A stretch of DNA of 64,000 nucleotides from Sepioteuthis lessoniana (taxonomy: Eukaryota > Mollusca > Cephalopoda > Myopsida > Loliginidae). The notes below the pieces were generated by a model. That model did no database searches. It was not told the origin of the DNA and saw only the letters and a program-made list of their open reading frames with translations. The translations under genes were made by a program, and so were the position numbers. Positions 19,926-31,019 of the stretch are shown here, piece after piece (within the stretch, counting starts at the first letter, position 1; the number at the start of each line of letters is the position of its first letter). The stretch is taken from assembly GCA_963585895.1 (NCBI GenBank), contig OY757917.1:103057117-103121116 (forward strand). Reading direction: 5' to 3'.

Positions 19926-20338
19926 ATGTTTGCCGATTATGTTTCTCTAGAGTGACAGCAAGTCACCTTAGTTCTACAGTGAAAGAAGACCATCAGTTAA
20001 CGCTGGTGTGAAAAACTCATAAGACGTAATAATGACTCTTCTTAGTATTCTGACTGATCTTAACAATGCTATAGTTTGGATAGTCTCGATTCGTCCTTCG
20101 ACTTCCAGTTATTCGAGCTCCTTTTTCAAACCTTTAAGGGCCCTTTCAAAGCACGCCAATTACACTGTATCACAGTTATTCTCATGTTTCATTGCGTTGT
20201 TTTTTTTGTTTTCTGGCGAGGTTCACCTACTTTTTCCTCTTTTTGTTTTTAACTCTGTGATCCGCCAGAAGGGCAAAATCCTCTAGATGGCAGGTTTTCT
20301 TTTTTTTCTTTTTTTTTTATTAATCATCACTATGTGTG
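19926..20338 (-). mobile_element. RLE-type LINE 3' fragments with a local inversion
   Basis: Minus-strand 3' end pieces at 19926-19970 and 20030-20338 flank a short plus-strand piece of the same 3' UTR (about 19975-20033: CCATCAGTTAACGCTGG then AATAATG). It is followed by (TTA)n at 20341-20392. Confidence 0.5.
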
Positions 20339-20339
20339 G

Positions 20340-20340
<1 letters not shown>

Positions 20341-20392
<52 letters not shown>
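20341..20392. repeat. (TTA)n microsatellite
   Basis: About 17 units, next to RLE-LINE remains. Confidence 0.9.
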
Positions 20393-20393
<1 letters not shown>

Positions 20394-20399
20394 AGAGAC

Positions 20400-21635
20400 G
20401 TGGAATAAGATAGCTTATTTGCTTGTTAATTTTTTCCCTTTCCAAAAAAGCCCTTATATTTGCTCTCTCTACTCACAATCTGTCATAACTTTTTTCGATA
20501 TTTGGTCTGTCATAATAGGTTTTCCATTTTCTTTTGAACATGACCGTTTTGCCTCTTAAATTCTGGTTTCTTGTCTGTATTCCTTGCTACAACCGCCCAA
20601 GGTAAAAAGCTTAATCAGAAGAAATTAATGTAGGAAGACATGAACGCTCTTGTATGATATTATTAATGTAACATCCTCCGGAAGGAAATTTTCATTTATA
20701 TTCTAACTCTAGCTTCAGATTATCTATCTATCTATCTATCTATCTGCTTGGGATCTTAATTAATGGAGGATCATCCTATCAGTTTTATCAGTTTTATTAC
20801 GAATGTTTGCAACAATATTATATTAGCAAGAGATCTTTAGGGTGCCATTTTTTAGATTGGTTAAGGACACTTTTATTACATATTTGGTTGCTTCTGGGCT
20901 TTTTATAAAACTCAGAGCCAGAAGTTATTATTAAATTTCGTAATTCCCTAAGCCAAGCAAAGGTTGTAAATGAATTAAGACTTTATCATTGAATTGCATG
21001 CCTCTACTACGCGTAAGGATCGTCAATCATCACTTCCTGGCCTGTCTATTTTTGAATTTGAAAACGTATTCAATCTTTTATTGTTATCGACTCGGTGCGC
21101 ATGCGTACTGAAGCACCAGATTGAAAAACTACCGATACGCTTGCGCAGTGGACGTATCGTTAATGTTTATGATGACTGAAATATTTCATTTATTTACGTA
21201 AAGACAAAGATTTATCTGATTTAATGTTAATGTTTGTTGATGGCACGCATAAAAATGATACTCTCTCTATCCAGTTGAGTCTCAGTGAATGCACAGTAAA
21301 ATATTAGTTGGATATTATTTATGTTTTCATCAGAAGTGTGGGCTATTTTGAAACACCTGGTTCAAATGTTTTTCTTCTTTTTTTGTCTCTGAAAATATTT
21401 TTTTAAAATTTAGCAAAATAAATACTTACTTCTATTTATTTGTTATTTGTTTCCACCTGGAAAAAAAAACAAAGAAAAAAAAAAAGAGATTTTATACGAT
21501 TTTTCAAGGTTTTCTGTTTACAATCTAAATAGTATGCCGAAACGATCACTAAATTTCCGACACGAACGTATACCAGCTATCTTTCCTTTGGTTTTAATAG
21601 CAAATGTCAAATTTGAAATAGCACTCACATTATTA
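20400..21635. other. Unrecognised AT-rich stretch
   Basis: No gene, repeat family or RNA gene was recognised. Contains a short (TATC)n near 20728. A 61-codon plus-strand frame at 20994-21179 has no family match I can name. Confidence 0.5.
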
Positions 21636-21639
21636 AGTA

Positions 21640-21840
21640 AGGCTTTATAGGATCCACACTTTTGTTAAATTTTTAGTTAAATTACCAAAGAACACATAAA
21701 TCAGAATATTCTAGAAAAAAGGATCCAAGTCTCACTTACTTAGTATATTTTTAAGCCAATTAGCAAACACATAGATTAGAATATTCTAGAAAAAACGGAT
21801 CAAACACTAACTTGCCGAAAGATTTTTCATAGAAGCGAAA
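21640..21840. repeat. ~75-bp tandem repeat with heat-shock-element-like motif
   Basis: Roughly 2.5 diverged units. The two complete units each contain GAATATTCTAGAA (21704-21716 and 21779-21791), which fits the three-part heat shock element nGAAnnTTCnnGAAn exactly. No promoter or gene is evident beside it. Confidence 0.6.
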
Positions 21841-22256
21841 AAATAGGTGCCTTAATAAATAAGTAATTTTTACGATTCTTATAGGTTAGATCAGGTTACG
21901 AGTTGTGTTTACACATACGTCCGCACATTTGAACTTTAGTTAATCCGCAATCAAATCTACCCGCGTAAACTTAAAATATATCATTTCGATCCACTCAAAG
22001 AGCATAGAAACCCAGAATTTTTTAGTTCAAGACAGAAGCGGCACACAGGCAGCCACAAATGACATGGAGACGACACACATGGAAGAAAAAATCAAACGCA
22101 CTCAAATACACCAACACGCCAACAGTGGGCTTGAATGACCAATAGATTGAGTGACTTATACATATCAGAACGCACACAGTACACATACACATGTATGGAA
22201 GTACAAATTGAACTCTCTCTTTCTCCCTGTTATTCTTGACTAAAAATATTCCTGTT

Positions 22257-22278
22257 TTCACACACACACATACACACA

Positions 22279-22331
<53 letters not shown>

Positions 22332-22392
22332 TCACACACACACTCACACACACACACACACTCACACACACACACACACACGCACGCACGCA
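22257..22392. repeat. (CA)n microsatellite with variant units
   Basis: A long CA tract interrupted by CT- and CG-containing units; the histidine/threonine frame across it is an artefact. Confidence 0.95.
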
Positions 22393-22399
22393 CACACGC

Positions 22400-23550
22400 C
22401 TCTATACAAAATTTATGAACTTTATTACTGTTGTATTTTTGTTATTTGTCATGTGATAAAGTAAAAAATTGTTTTTTTTAACATTCTTGTTTTCATCAAT
22501 TTTCTTTCGTCAACGATTGTTTGTACAAATTGTATTGTATATGGTGGAGCTGGCACTCGAAGTTATATCTTAGAGAAATACTCATTCCTCTACTGGTTAT
22601 AGTACTAGTTGAAAATTAGATATGAAAATAAAAATAAGTACATACAGAAAAGTTCTCGACCTAATCAAGAAGGGAGGGTCCTGGGGCCATGAAATGTAGA
22701 GACTATTTTGTATATTCGTCGTGATATTCAACACATTTGAAAAATTGTTCTTTTGTCTTCTTTAATTTTGCAAAAATTGGAAAAAATAAAAGGGTAAATT
22801 CCCTTATTGGTTGGAATCATAACTTATCAGTACTCCCTCATATTACTGACGTATCGATTACGTATATATAAACTAGAATGCCAAATACCATCAATTTTTT
22901 TGCAGGATCTGTAGTTTTTGTAAAGTTTAAACTTAACTTAGTCTTTTTTACTGACTCCTTGAATCGAGTCATATTGTATTTTCTTAAGTCACTTAATCCA
23001 CCCGGATATACTGCATATGACAAATTCTAAATGGAAATATACTTCCAGGTCACTCAATAACCCTTACATTGATCAGAAGAACTACGTGATCATCATTTCC
23101 TGGAAAATTAGTATCTAAATCTAACACATCTGGCGCCACTAACGTAATATGCAAATATTGATCGTGGAATATTTTCGGTGGACCCCATCCTACAAAGTAT
23201 TAGTTTTTCGTATTTGAGCGATCCTTGGAGAAAAGCGTCACACAGGACTTTTGAGTTTAATGGAATGTCTGGTACTTTAGTTTCTTTTATTTTTTGTATG
23301 TAATTATAAGTACGTTCTTTTTTTTATTGCAACGCTAATACATATGTAAATTTGATTCTTTTTCAGATTGCTTAGATAAGGGTTGGTGAATGTTTATGTT
23401 CATTATGTAACTTTGAAAATAGTATCTGTATTTTTCTTGTCAGTTGAAACTGATATATAAGGCATAAAACAATAACAATTCTGACTGATCTCTTGTCGTA
23501 GAATCATGGGTTCTGATTGATAGATCTCTTATCGTACAACCAGGGGTTCT

Positions 23551-23582
<32 letters not shown>

Positions 23583-23670
23583 TGAATAAAAACTAAGATA
23601 TCAGGATGATTCTCCATAGGAAAATAATTGGCATTAAGCACTCAAATTGGATACTCCTACCCCCTGAATT
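22400..23670. other. Unrecognised AT-rich stretch
   Basis: I see no supported feature. A (GATA)n lies at 23554-23581. Confidence 0.5.
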
Positions 23671-23678
23671 TTCTCCTC

Positions 23679-23730
<52 letters not shown>
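23679..23730. repeat. (TA)n microsatellite
   Basis: About 26 TA units directly before a SINE-C. Confidence 0.95.
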
Positions 23731-23733
<3 letters not shown>

Positions 23734-23945
23734 GATTCAGGAGACCGGGGTTCAATCCTAGGTCGTGTCATACCTAAGACTTTAAAAATGGTACTTGATA
23801 CCTCCTTGCTTAACATTCAGCAATATAAGGTACGTATCAAGGGTAAAGTGGAGAAATCCTGGGAAAGGAGTAGCGCCCTCCCCTACACCTCGGTGCAGTA
23901 GCTATTGAAAAAGGAGCCTTCTGGTTGCCCTCGACTATAGTATCT
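23731..23945 (+). mobile_element. SINE-C copy
   Basis: It starts inside the tRNA-like head (box B GGTTCAATCCTAGG), then CGTGTCATACCTAAGACTTT, AGCAATATAAGGTACG and the end CCTCGACTATAG. TA tracts lie on both sides. Confidence 0.8.
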
Positions 23946-23990
23946 AACTTTACTTTATATATATATATATATATGTATGTATATATAAAA

Positions 23991-24077
23991 GTTAGGACAG
24001 CGTAGACATAGAGTCAATGATACTCGGTAATAGTCAATTTCTGCCCTGAACCAAGCCCCATTGACACGAAGTCTACG

Positions 24078-24082
<5 letters not shown>
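23991..24082. mobile_element. Small hairpin (MITE-like) element between TA tracts
   Basis: The arms AGCGTAGAC (23999-24007) and GTCAATG (24013-24019) pair with CATTGAC (24059-24065) and GTCTACGCT (24071-24079). That makes a 16-bp interrupted stem enclosing ~40 bp. It is flanked by (TA)n on both sides. Family unknown. Confidence 0.45.

Positions 24083-24132
<50 letters not shown>
24083..24132. repeat. (TA)n microsatellite
   Basis: Plain TA tract with TATG at its end. Confidence 0.9.
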
Positions 24133-24134
<2 letters not shown>

Positions 24135-24597
24135 CATGTATGTATGTGTGTGTGCGCGTATTATTTAGCATTATCTTTTTATCATGATTTCTTGCGATAA
24201 TTTAATATAACATCGTTTACTCACGAAAATTTAAAGTAATCTAATATCATTCTATTTAGATAGTTTTTTATTATTTAATATCACTTCATCACAAAAAAAT
24301 TCGTAACGAAACAATAAATACCGTACGTCAATCTATGTATTAAAAAAAACAAAATTAGTTTAAATAAATTTCATGATGATGTTTTACGGCAAAGATTTCT
24401 TTATGTATATTCTTGTATAAATATTCAAAACAGTTGAAGTATATAGAATAGAATATTTAAACGAATTAGAAATCCACAAATACATTTCTGATAAAAATTT
24501 TAATTGAAAATAAATATCAATAATTATATAGTATTAACTGATTAAAATTTAAAAAATTTCTCACCTCTCATTTTTAGTTTAAGTAGTAGTAAAAGAG

Positions 24598-24598
<1 letters not shown>
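24133..24598. other. Unrecognised AT-rich stretch
   Basis: I see nothing supportable here. Confidence 0.5.
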
Positions 24599-24600
<2 letters not shown>

Positions 24601-24675
<75 letters not shown>

Positions 24676-24676
24676 A
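24601..24676. repeat. (TA)n microsatellite
   Basis: TA tract with one internal TGTG interruption. Confidence 0.95.
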
Positions 24677-24960
24677 AGTAATAAGATTTGCAGACTGGAA
24701 AATGAAAATAACACTTGACACTTCAGAAGGTAGGGAAGGTGAGGAGAAATATTCATATAGATATTAAAAAAATGTATAAATTCTAAAAAAACAAATAAAA
24801 ACAAAAACAAAACAGGAAACATGCAGAGTGTACAGAGACATTATGAGGATATCATTTTAAAATCTTCTCTTAGAGTATATTCACATGAAAAGTGAAGGCA
24901 GCTATGTTGGATATATATCACTGATTTTTATGCTTATAAAATCTACACTATAATCATTAC

Positions 24961-24964
<4 letters not shown>

Positions 24965-25022
<58 letters not shown>

Positions 25023-25056
25023 AGATAGTGTGTGAGAAAGCCCGAGAGAGATAGAG

Positions 25057-25122
<66 letters not shown>
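24965..25122. repeat. (TA)n-(GA)n compound microsatellite
   Basis: TA units pass into a long, slightly interrupted GA tract. Confidence 0.95.
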
Positions 25123-25124
<2 letters not shown>

Positions 25125-26105
25125 CATTTTTTGTTAAACTTAAAAACATAACGTATAACAAGTTTTTATGTAGTTTTATCTATGTAACTGTACATGTTGC
25201 TTATTGCAATACAGATAAATCTATTAATATGAATTCTTTTTGATATGCTATGCTATGAGTGTTCCTTTTTAGACAATTTCATGTTAATTTTGAATTTTTG
25301 ACTTGAAAAATACGATCTATATTTTTACTAGCAATATATTCTTGTAAGTTGGAGCAGATATGCAGGACATGAAACAGTAACAATTCTAACACATCTCTTG
25401 GGTAGATGATAACAGTTTTTGTTTTGCAATTTGGGGCTCTGATGAAAAGATGTCTGCTTTTACCAACAGGTAAGTATGCCAAAGAGTACTGAGATAAAAG
25501 TAAACTTCTAAGTACAGCTCCTGCTTTTGGGTAGCCATCTTGTCTTTTTTAGCCGCAGGTCGTTTTTTCTTCTTCCACTCTGTTTCTCTCTACTGGGATA
25601 TTCATAACGAAAATATTTTCTTGTATACACAAATTTCCTCATTCTTCTTAGACATTTTATTTTTATACATAACCAGTCGTATTTTACCAGAAGCGCTCTT
25701 GGACTGTAGATAGTATAAAGGACAGCACAAACTAAAGTATTTCAGATTCAGCGGTACTGGGCTAACTGATTTAAAGTTAAAATCTATTTTCTAAGTACGA
25801 GAATTTTTACAATCCTAAAACGTCAGTCAAGCTTTCAGACTGCCTTTAAAGGTCACTATTTGCAAATTACATTGAGTTAAACTATGTATTTGATTTCTAA
25901 ATACATCCGTTTAATTCTTTTTAAAATGACACTCTTCAAGCCAGATGAAAGATTCAAATAATTTACTATTTAACACAGCAATCTTGTGGGATTGTTCCTG
26001 AAACTAAATGAACATTAAACAGTAATAAAAAAACACAACAAATCAAGAAAGTATTTCCTTTATACAATAAAAATAAAAGTAAAAAAGTAAGAAATATCTT
26101 TCAAT
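25125..26105. other. Unrecognised AT-rich stretch
   Basis: No gene or repeat was recognised. Confidence 0.5.
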
Positions 26106-26109
26106 AGTA

Positions 26110-26862
26110 CAGGGTGGCACGATAAATTGTTGCCCTAGAAAAGACGACATGATTCCATTTCCGTTTAATGAAAACCGGTTTCTTTTTTTGTTGCAGACCA
26201 TCTACTAGTTTGCTAATTGTGTGCAAATCCCAAGGGCGCCTCTGGTGGTGTAATGGTTAGGAAGCTCGACTAGCAAACCTACACGAGTGAGTTCGAGTCT
26301 CATTGGGTGCCCCTTTCATATGGCCTTGTGCCACATCTAAGCAAGAAGCTTAGTAAATTTCCAAGAGCGATTCTATCATGTCTAAAAGTGACACAATGTT
26401 CAACGAGCGATCGGAGATGCGCCGTTGTACAACTCATGCTCTCTACCGATCTAAGTTATGACAACGGGACCATTGCCAGCACCCACAAAATGCAAATCCG
26501 GACGGCTCAACGCATCGGACGACCCTTTGGAGATGGTGTAGCAGAGGTTTCAAGTGAGGGCCACATCAGGCCACCTCACATCTTCGAAGTCGGCTTGAAA
26601 GCCAACACCAAAGTATACCTGGATGTGCTGAAGAGTGTAGTGATCCCCTGGTGCAATCAGGTGGCCGGTGGAAGACCCTGGGTATGGTAGCAGGACCAGG
26701 CGCCGGCTCACAAGTCTAAAGAGAGGCTGAAGGTGACTACATTGAATAGATTTCAGCTCTACTACATAATCAAGTTACCTGAATTGATTTTTTCAATAAA
26801 AGTTTTAAAATAAAGCTGTAGTGTTGTTTTCTTTAGGACGACAATTTTATCGTTTCACCCTG
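26110..26862 (+). mobile_element. IS630/Tc1/mariner-type transposon, internally deleted
   Basis: The left end CAGGGTGGCACGATAAATTG and right end CAATTTTATCGTTTCACCCTG form imperfect inverted repeats; a TA precedes the left end. The frame at 26307-26690 holds the middle of a transposase: EVSSEGHIRPPHIFEVGLKA, YLDVLKSVVIPWCNQ and, just after its stop, QQDQAPAHKS, the second-aspartate motif. N-terminal domains and the first aspartate are missing. The 3' 130 bases are shared with 1-239. The rest of the missing part has been replaced near 26230-26310 by a tRNA-like segment. Confidence 0.75.
26230..26315 (+). mobile_element. tRNA-like (SINE head) insertion
   Basis: Box A-like TGGTGGTGTAATGGTTAGG and box B GAGTTCGAGTCTC with a good 5-bp T stem. 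The acceptor stem does not pair at the right spacing, so this is a SINE head or tRNA pseudogene, not a tRNA gene. Confidence 0.4.
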
Positions 26863-27109
26863 AATATATTAAATATTTAAAAAACATGTTTTTTTAGCAT
26901 GTTACCTTATTCAATGACAAGCGATGATTATGTATATAGTAGACTTGGTTCTTAGTTTGATCACCAGAAGGCGTTGCAGTAGTTTTAAGAATGATTTCAT
27001 CCCTCCGGTCCAGGATTTGGGTGAATACTCAAGAACATTTCTGTAAGACGTCGCCTTGTGGTAAAAAATTGTACCGGATTAAAAGTATATCAGTATTCTA
27101 AAAGGCGTC

Positions 27110-27186
27110 AAGGAAATTCGAACCCGAGGGTTCATTGTTCAGTCATTATTCTGAGATGTAACTAGATCTCCGTGTCAAATGGCAAA
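27110..27186 (-). other. Weak tRNA-like segment
   Basis: The minus strand reads GGGTTCGAATTTCC (box B-like) preceded at fitting distance by GGAGATCTAGTTAC (poor box A). It may be an old SINE head. Confidence 0.25.
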
Positions 27187-27240
27187 CACACACACACACA
27201 CACACACACGCACATGCGCGTGCACACCCAGAGACCTCCC

Positions 27241-27267
<27 letters not shown>

Positions 27268-27271
<4 letters not shown>

Positions 27272-27450
27272 CGCTAATACCCTTGAAAAAGGTATGCATC
27301 CAATTATTCTCCCTCCAGCTAGCAGTAAATTGTAGGGTAAGCTAGGCTCTTTAACCTTGGTATGGCAACCAGTCTAGGAGAAGGAAAAATAATGAAATGA
27401 CCGGTTAAATTTCGCTCAAAATTGACCTTGTGTCGCATTCTTTCTCTGAC
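27268..27450 (+). mobile_element. SINE-A fragment (body)
   Basis: It starts abruptly after a (TA)n tract at GCGCTAATACCCTTG and runs through the body to CTTGTGTCGCATTC. Confidence 0.65.
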
Positions 27451-27577
27451 GATAGCGATAAGACATTAGAAACACGTGTAGGAGTAAAATAGATAATTAA
27501 CAAATCGCTTTTAAAATATTTTAGACCAACAGGAAAAAAGAAAAAATTCAAAAATATATCTATGTTAGTAAGTAAAT

Positions 27578-27640
27578 TGGCCGACCATCGTCGAGGGTGA
27601 CCGAAAGCTCCTTTTTCAATAGCTACTACAGCGAGATAAA
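27578..27640 (-). mobile_element. SINE-C tail fragment
   Basis: It is the reverse complement of the SINE-C 3' part (plus strand GTCGAGGGTGACCGAAAGCTC then CTTTTTCAATAGCTAC). Confidence 0.6.
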
Positions 27641-27979
27641 ATGTAACTAAGAAAAGTTGCATAAAAAGTGCTCAATGTTGGTGTAGTAGAGCGGGTCTCT
27701 TGCCTAAATTATTAGAATGATATCTTCGCTGAGTTCTTGACTAACCCTCACCCTAACCCTGAGTTTCACGTGAAGCCCTAAATCATTAGACAGAAATATA
27801 AAAAAGAAGTGGCAAGTCAACCATGTTTAAGGTATGAGGATTTTTTATATTGCATGAGTTGATGCACGCGATGCACACGCAGAAATACAAAAAAATACAA
27901 AAAAAAATATTTATTAACTTGTCAGATCAGAAAAGTTCAAAATGCGTGGAAATATTGGTAAAACATGTCTTGAAATCAG

Positions 27980-28538
27980 TCAGGTGGTAAGAGACACAGA
28001 AGACATATTAACTGGAGCCTAACCGTAATACAAATATAAGCGGAAATATGATCGAAGATGATCTTCGACTTCAATGAACGAACGAAACACTTTCTTATAA
28101 AAATATATCTCTCATTTTATTTTCGAAAAGGGGCCCATAGTTTGTTATTGCTGAGAGTTAGATGCAGAGACATATACTCAGAGAGAGGACTTCTTCCCAT
28201 ATCTTCTTCCGGGAACCAGGGGGTGTTAACGCTTGCACCCCCTTGCAAGCTCGTCAGAGACGACCTCACCCTCTGATCGGCTACTTGTCCCTCGCTCGAC
28301 TCGATTCTCTGCTCTCTGTCTAAATCTGACGGCGTGGTTCTCATCACGTGGTCTCCTTCCGGTTACACACTTGTTCGACCTGAGTGCCCTGACGCGCTGT
28401 CGTCTTCCTGTTTTCTAATTAAAATGTGACAGCTTGTCAAAGCACACGGGGTCACTAGGAACGAACCGAAAATCCATGTCATATGTTATATAACAAATCA
28501 GGTGGTAAGAGACACAGAAGACACATTAACTAGAGCCT
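27980..28538. repeat. Pair of 41-bp direct repeats 518 bp apart
   Basis: TCAGGTGGTAAGAGACACAG and the following 21 bases occur at 27980-28020 and 28498-28538 with two mismatches. The interval contains a more GC-rich segment (28120-28430) that I do not recognise. The second copy leads into a diverged SINE-E-like piece. Confidence 0.55.
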
Positions 28539-28650
28539 CACCATCAGATACAGTTGAATGTCATACACAGGAAATCCCTTCATGGGGGAGGCCTTAATCC
28601 TCCACAGCATATTCTAAGGCCAGCCGAGAGAGCTAATTGGTTTACGAGAA
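28538..28650 (-). mobile_element. Diverged SINE-E-like fragment
   Basis: AGAGCCTCACCATCAGATAC is followed by CCTTCATGGGGGAGGCC and a GGCCAGCCGAGAG end, matching the head part of SINE-E with many differences. Confidence 0.4.
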
Positions 28651-28902
28651 AACCATCATCATTATAAAGCAATTGATTTTAGAAGAGCGCTCTGTAAGGA
28701 TCAAAATCATCTTTGATAACATGAGGGACTATCTTCCAGCCATCAATCTACTTCTGTCATTCCAAGAGGGGAGAAAAGAAGCATCGGAAAAAAGCGTAGG
28801 TAAATAATAAATAAAGAACAGTGGAGCTGGGATAGCATCTTGATGTATTTATTGCGAGAAAACAGATTGAGAAGTGACGTTGGGACAAACTTGGTTTTGT
28901 TT

Positions 28903-28963
<61 letters not shown>
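28903..28963. repeat. (GA)n microsatellite
   Basis: About 30 GA units; frames reading through it in any phase are artefacts. Confidence 0.95.
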
Positions 28964-28964
<1 letters not shown>

Positions 28965-28969
28965 CGTAG

Positions 28970-29790
28970 AGTGAAAAGAAAAATTGGTTGGGATGGTTTT
29001 CGATGGTTTGAAATATTGAACGAACACAGCATTGACTTCCTGAAGAATAGATTGCAAAATAAAAGGCCTGTACGTTGCTTGCCGAACGAACGAGAAAAGA
29101 TAATGAAATACAAAGACATTGAAAACTATTCTGTAAGTCTCTACGCATGTGCACTACGATTGCTGTGCAATAGAAAAGATATCTTCTTTCAATGATAACG
29201 TTTTAAAAAATTATCTTTATAAAAAAACAAAAGAAAAAAAAGGAAATGCTTTATTTTCATTTGTCTTTATTAAAAAAATCATAATAGTTCATCAAAATCA
29301 ATATGATTAACTGTATGTTAATTTTTTTAAATATTTTTTTTAATTGAATCTTTTATCATACAAGAAAGTTTTTTAATGCTACTTTACATATTTAATATCG
29401 TTGAATAAAAATTCAAGGAAACAACTTAATTTATTAACAATTGCCGAGTTAAAAAAATGATAAACGAAAATAAATAAATGAATAAATATATTTATTTATT
29501 TTATTTTAAGGCATATCAACCTCATCGGTCATTTAATGCCGAATCAAGTCAAAGAAAATAAGTCTGAAAAGAAATTCAAAGGAGAGGTCTTAGGAATTAA
29601 TGATAAACTTTAGATAATTAATTGGTAATTTGTTGTTTTTTTAGGTGTTTATTTGTAGGGAATCATAATCATAAAAAAATGAATAAAATAAAATAACACA
29701 AAAGTAATATGAAAAGAAAAACGATATAAAAATAAAAACAAACAACAATTTTAACGAAGAACGGCATCCCCTCTTAATGTTTTTCGCTCT
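28970..29790. other. Unrecognised AT-rich stretch
   Basis: Only a SINE-tail-like piece (GGCATATCAACCTCATCGG, 29511-29545, minus) is recognisable. Confidence 0.45.
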
Positions 29791-29794
29791 CTCA

Positions 29795-30010
29795 ACGGGG
29801 CTTAGAACTCGCTGACTGTATCTCTCGTAAGGCGTAAGACACCCAGTTAAAAAAAGGAGTGTCCAGATTATGACACCAAACTCCTGTCTGGGTGATCTGG
29901 GGAGTATTGAGTACCTGTTCATTGTCATTACTACCAGCACCACTCTCATCCGGAATAGTGGTGTCTGTTAGGATTCTATCTATAGTTTAAAGAGTTCGAT
30001 TCAAAAATTA
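29795..30010 (+). mobile_element. Diverged SINE-E-like copy
   Basis: GGGGCTTAGAACTCGCTGACTG, GGAGTATTGAGTACC and GGATTCTATCTATAG lie in the order seen in SINE-E, with strong divergence. The sequence continues A-rich. Confidence 0.4.
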
Positions 30011-30494
30011 TTCCAATTCGATGGGACCCCACCTTCTCTCCCCCTAAAAAACAAAAAAACAAAACAAAAATAAAATAAAACTTTTAAGAAGCAACTTATA
30101 CAAGAATTGTAAATATGAATCTACAATGAACGTGATTCCCTGATATCTAGTAATAAACAGGTAAACTCCTTGGGGTTAAAATCAATCAATCAATCTTAAT
30201 ATTTTTGTGACAGGGTTAATAAACATTGATCAGATTTTATTGTGTCAAAATTATCTGATCGAGTCAGTAAATTTTTTAAAAGATAAATTAATACCACGTT
30301 CTTCATACAATCATTGCTACATTTTTATATAAATTTCCTGCACTAAATATTGCAAATGTGAGATAGATAGGCACGAACTATTATCTCTGTCCCATAATAG
30401 TTGTTATACTTAGATATGAATTTCATATACTAAATTGTAAAATTATTATGGGACATGACCTTCGGTTAAGTTTCACTGAAAGCATCGCTTACCA

Positions 30495-31008
30495 CTTGGT
30501 TATCAAAGTTAAGCAACGGCATGGACACCTATCGATAAGCTATCGATCATATAAAATGAAACGCTGTTTCTTCCAGGCAGCGGTCGTATCGATACTGCTA
30601 TATGGATGGACTACTTGGACGCTAACAAAACGGCTGGAGAAGAAGCTAGACGGCAATTACACAAGAATGCTGTGAGCAATATTGAACAAGTCCTGGAGGC
30701 AACACCCCACAAAGCACCAACTATACGGCCACCTACCACCCATCACGAAAAATATCCAAGTTAGACGAACCAGAGATGCAGGACACTGCTGGATAAGCAA
30801 GGACGAGCTCATAAGCGATGTTCTCCTATGGACCCCCACATATGGCCGCACAAAAGCAGGATGGCCAGCTCGAACATACATGTAGCAGTTCTGTGAAGAT
30901 ACGGGATATAGTCCGGAAGACCTGCTAAAAGCGATGAACGATGGGGAGAAGTGGCGAGAGAGGGTCAGGGATAACCGTGCTGGCGGCACGACATGGTGAT
31001 GATGATGA
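30495..31008 (+). mobile_element. RTE-like LINE, 3' fragment
   Basis: From GTTAAGCAACGGCATGGAC (RTE codons before ...WTAINRLS) through FFQAAVVSILLYGWTTWTLTK, LNKSWRQHPTKHQLYGHLP and the C-terminal segment to (ATG)n. One internal deletion and a few stops. It is the second-longest C-terminal RTE copy in the window. Confidence 0.8.
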
Positions 31009-31019
31009 AGAATTGCTAA

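Noticed and set aside
22236-22418. His/Thr repeat frame
   Set aside because: (CA)n microsatellite only.
26234-26310. Possible functional tRNA gene
   Set aside because: Boxes A and B are good, but the acceptor stem cannot pair at correct spacing and the anticodon arm is poor; treated as a SINE head.
27740-27766. CCCTAA-like units as an interstitial telomere
   Set aside because: Only about two imperfect units; too short to mean anything without context.
28902-29195. Arg/Glu-rich 97-codon frame and overlapping Leu/Ser frames
   Set aside because: Mostly a (GA)n tract; the remaining codons show no family motif or codon-bias signal.
30455-30530. 5S rRNA-like AAGTTAAGCAACGGC
   Set aside because: The match is explained by RTE codons preceding the WTAINRLS segment (compare 63.6 kb), and no further 5S sequence follows.
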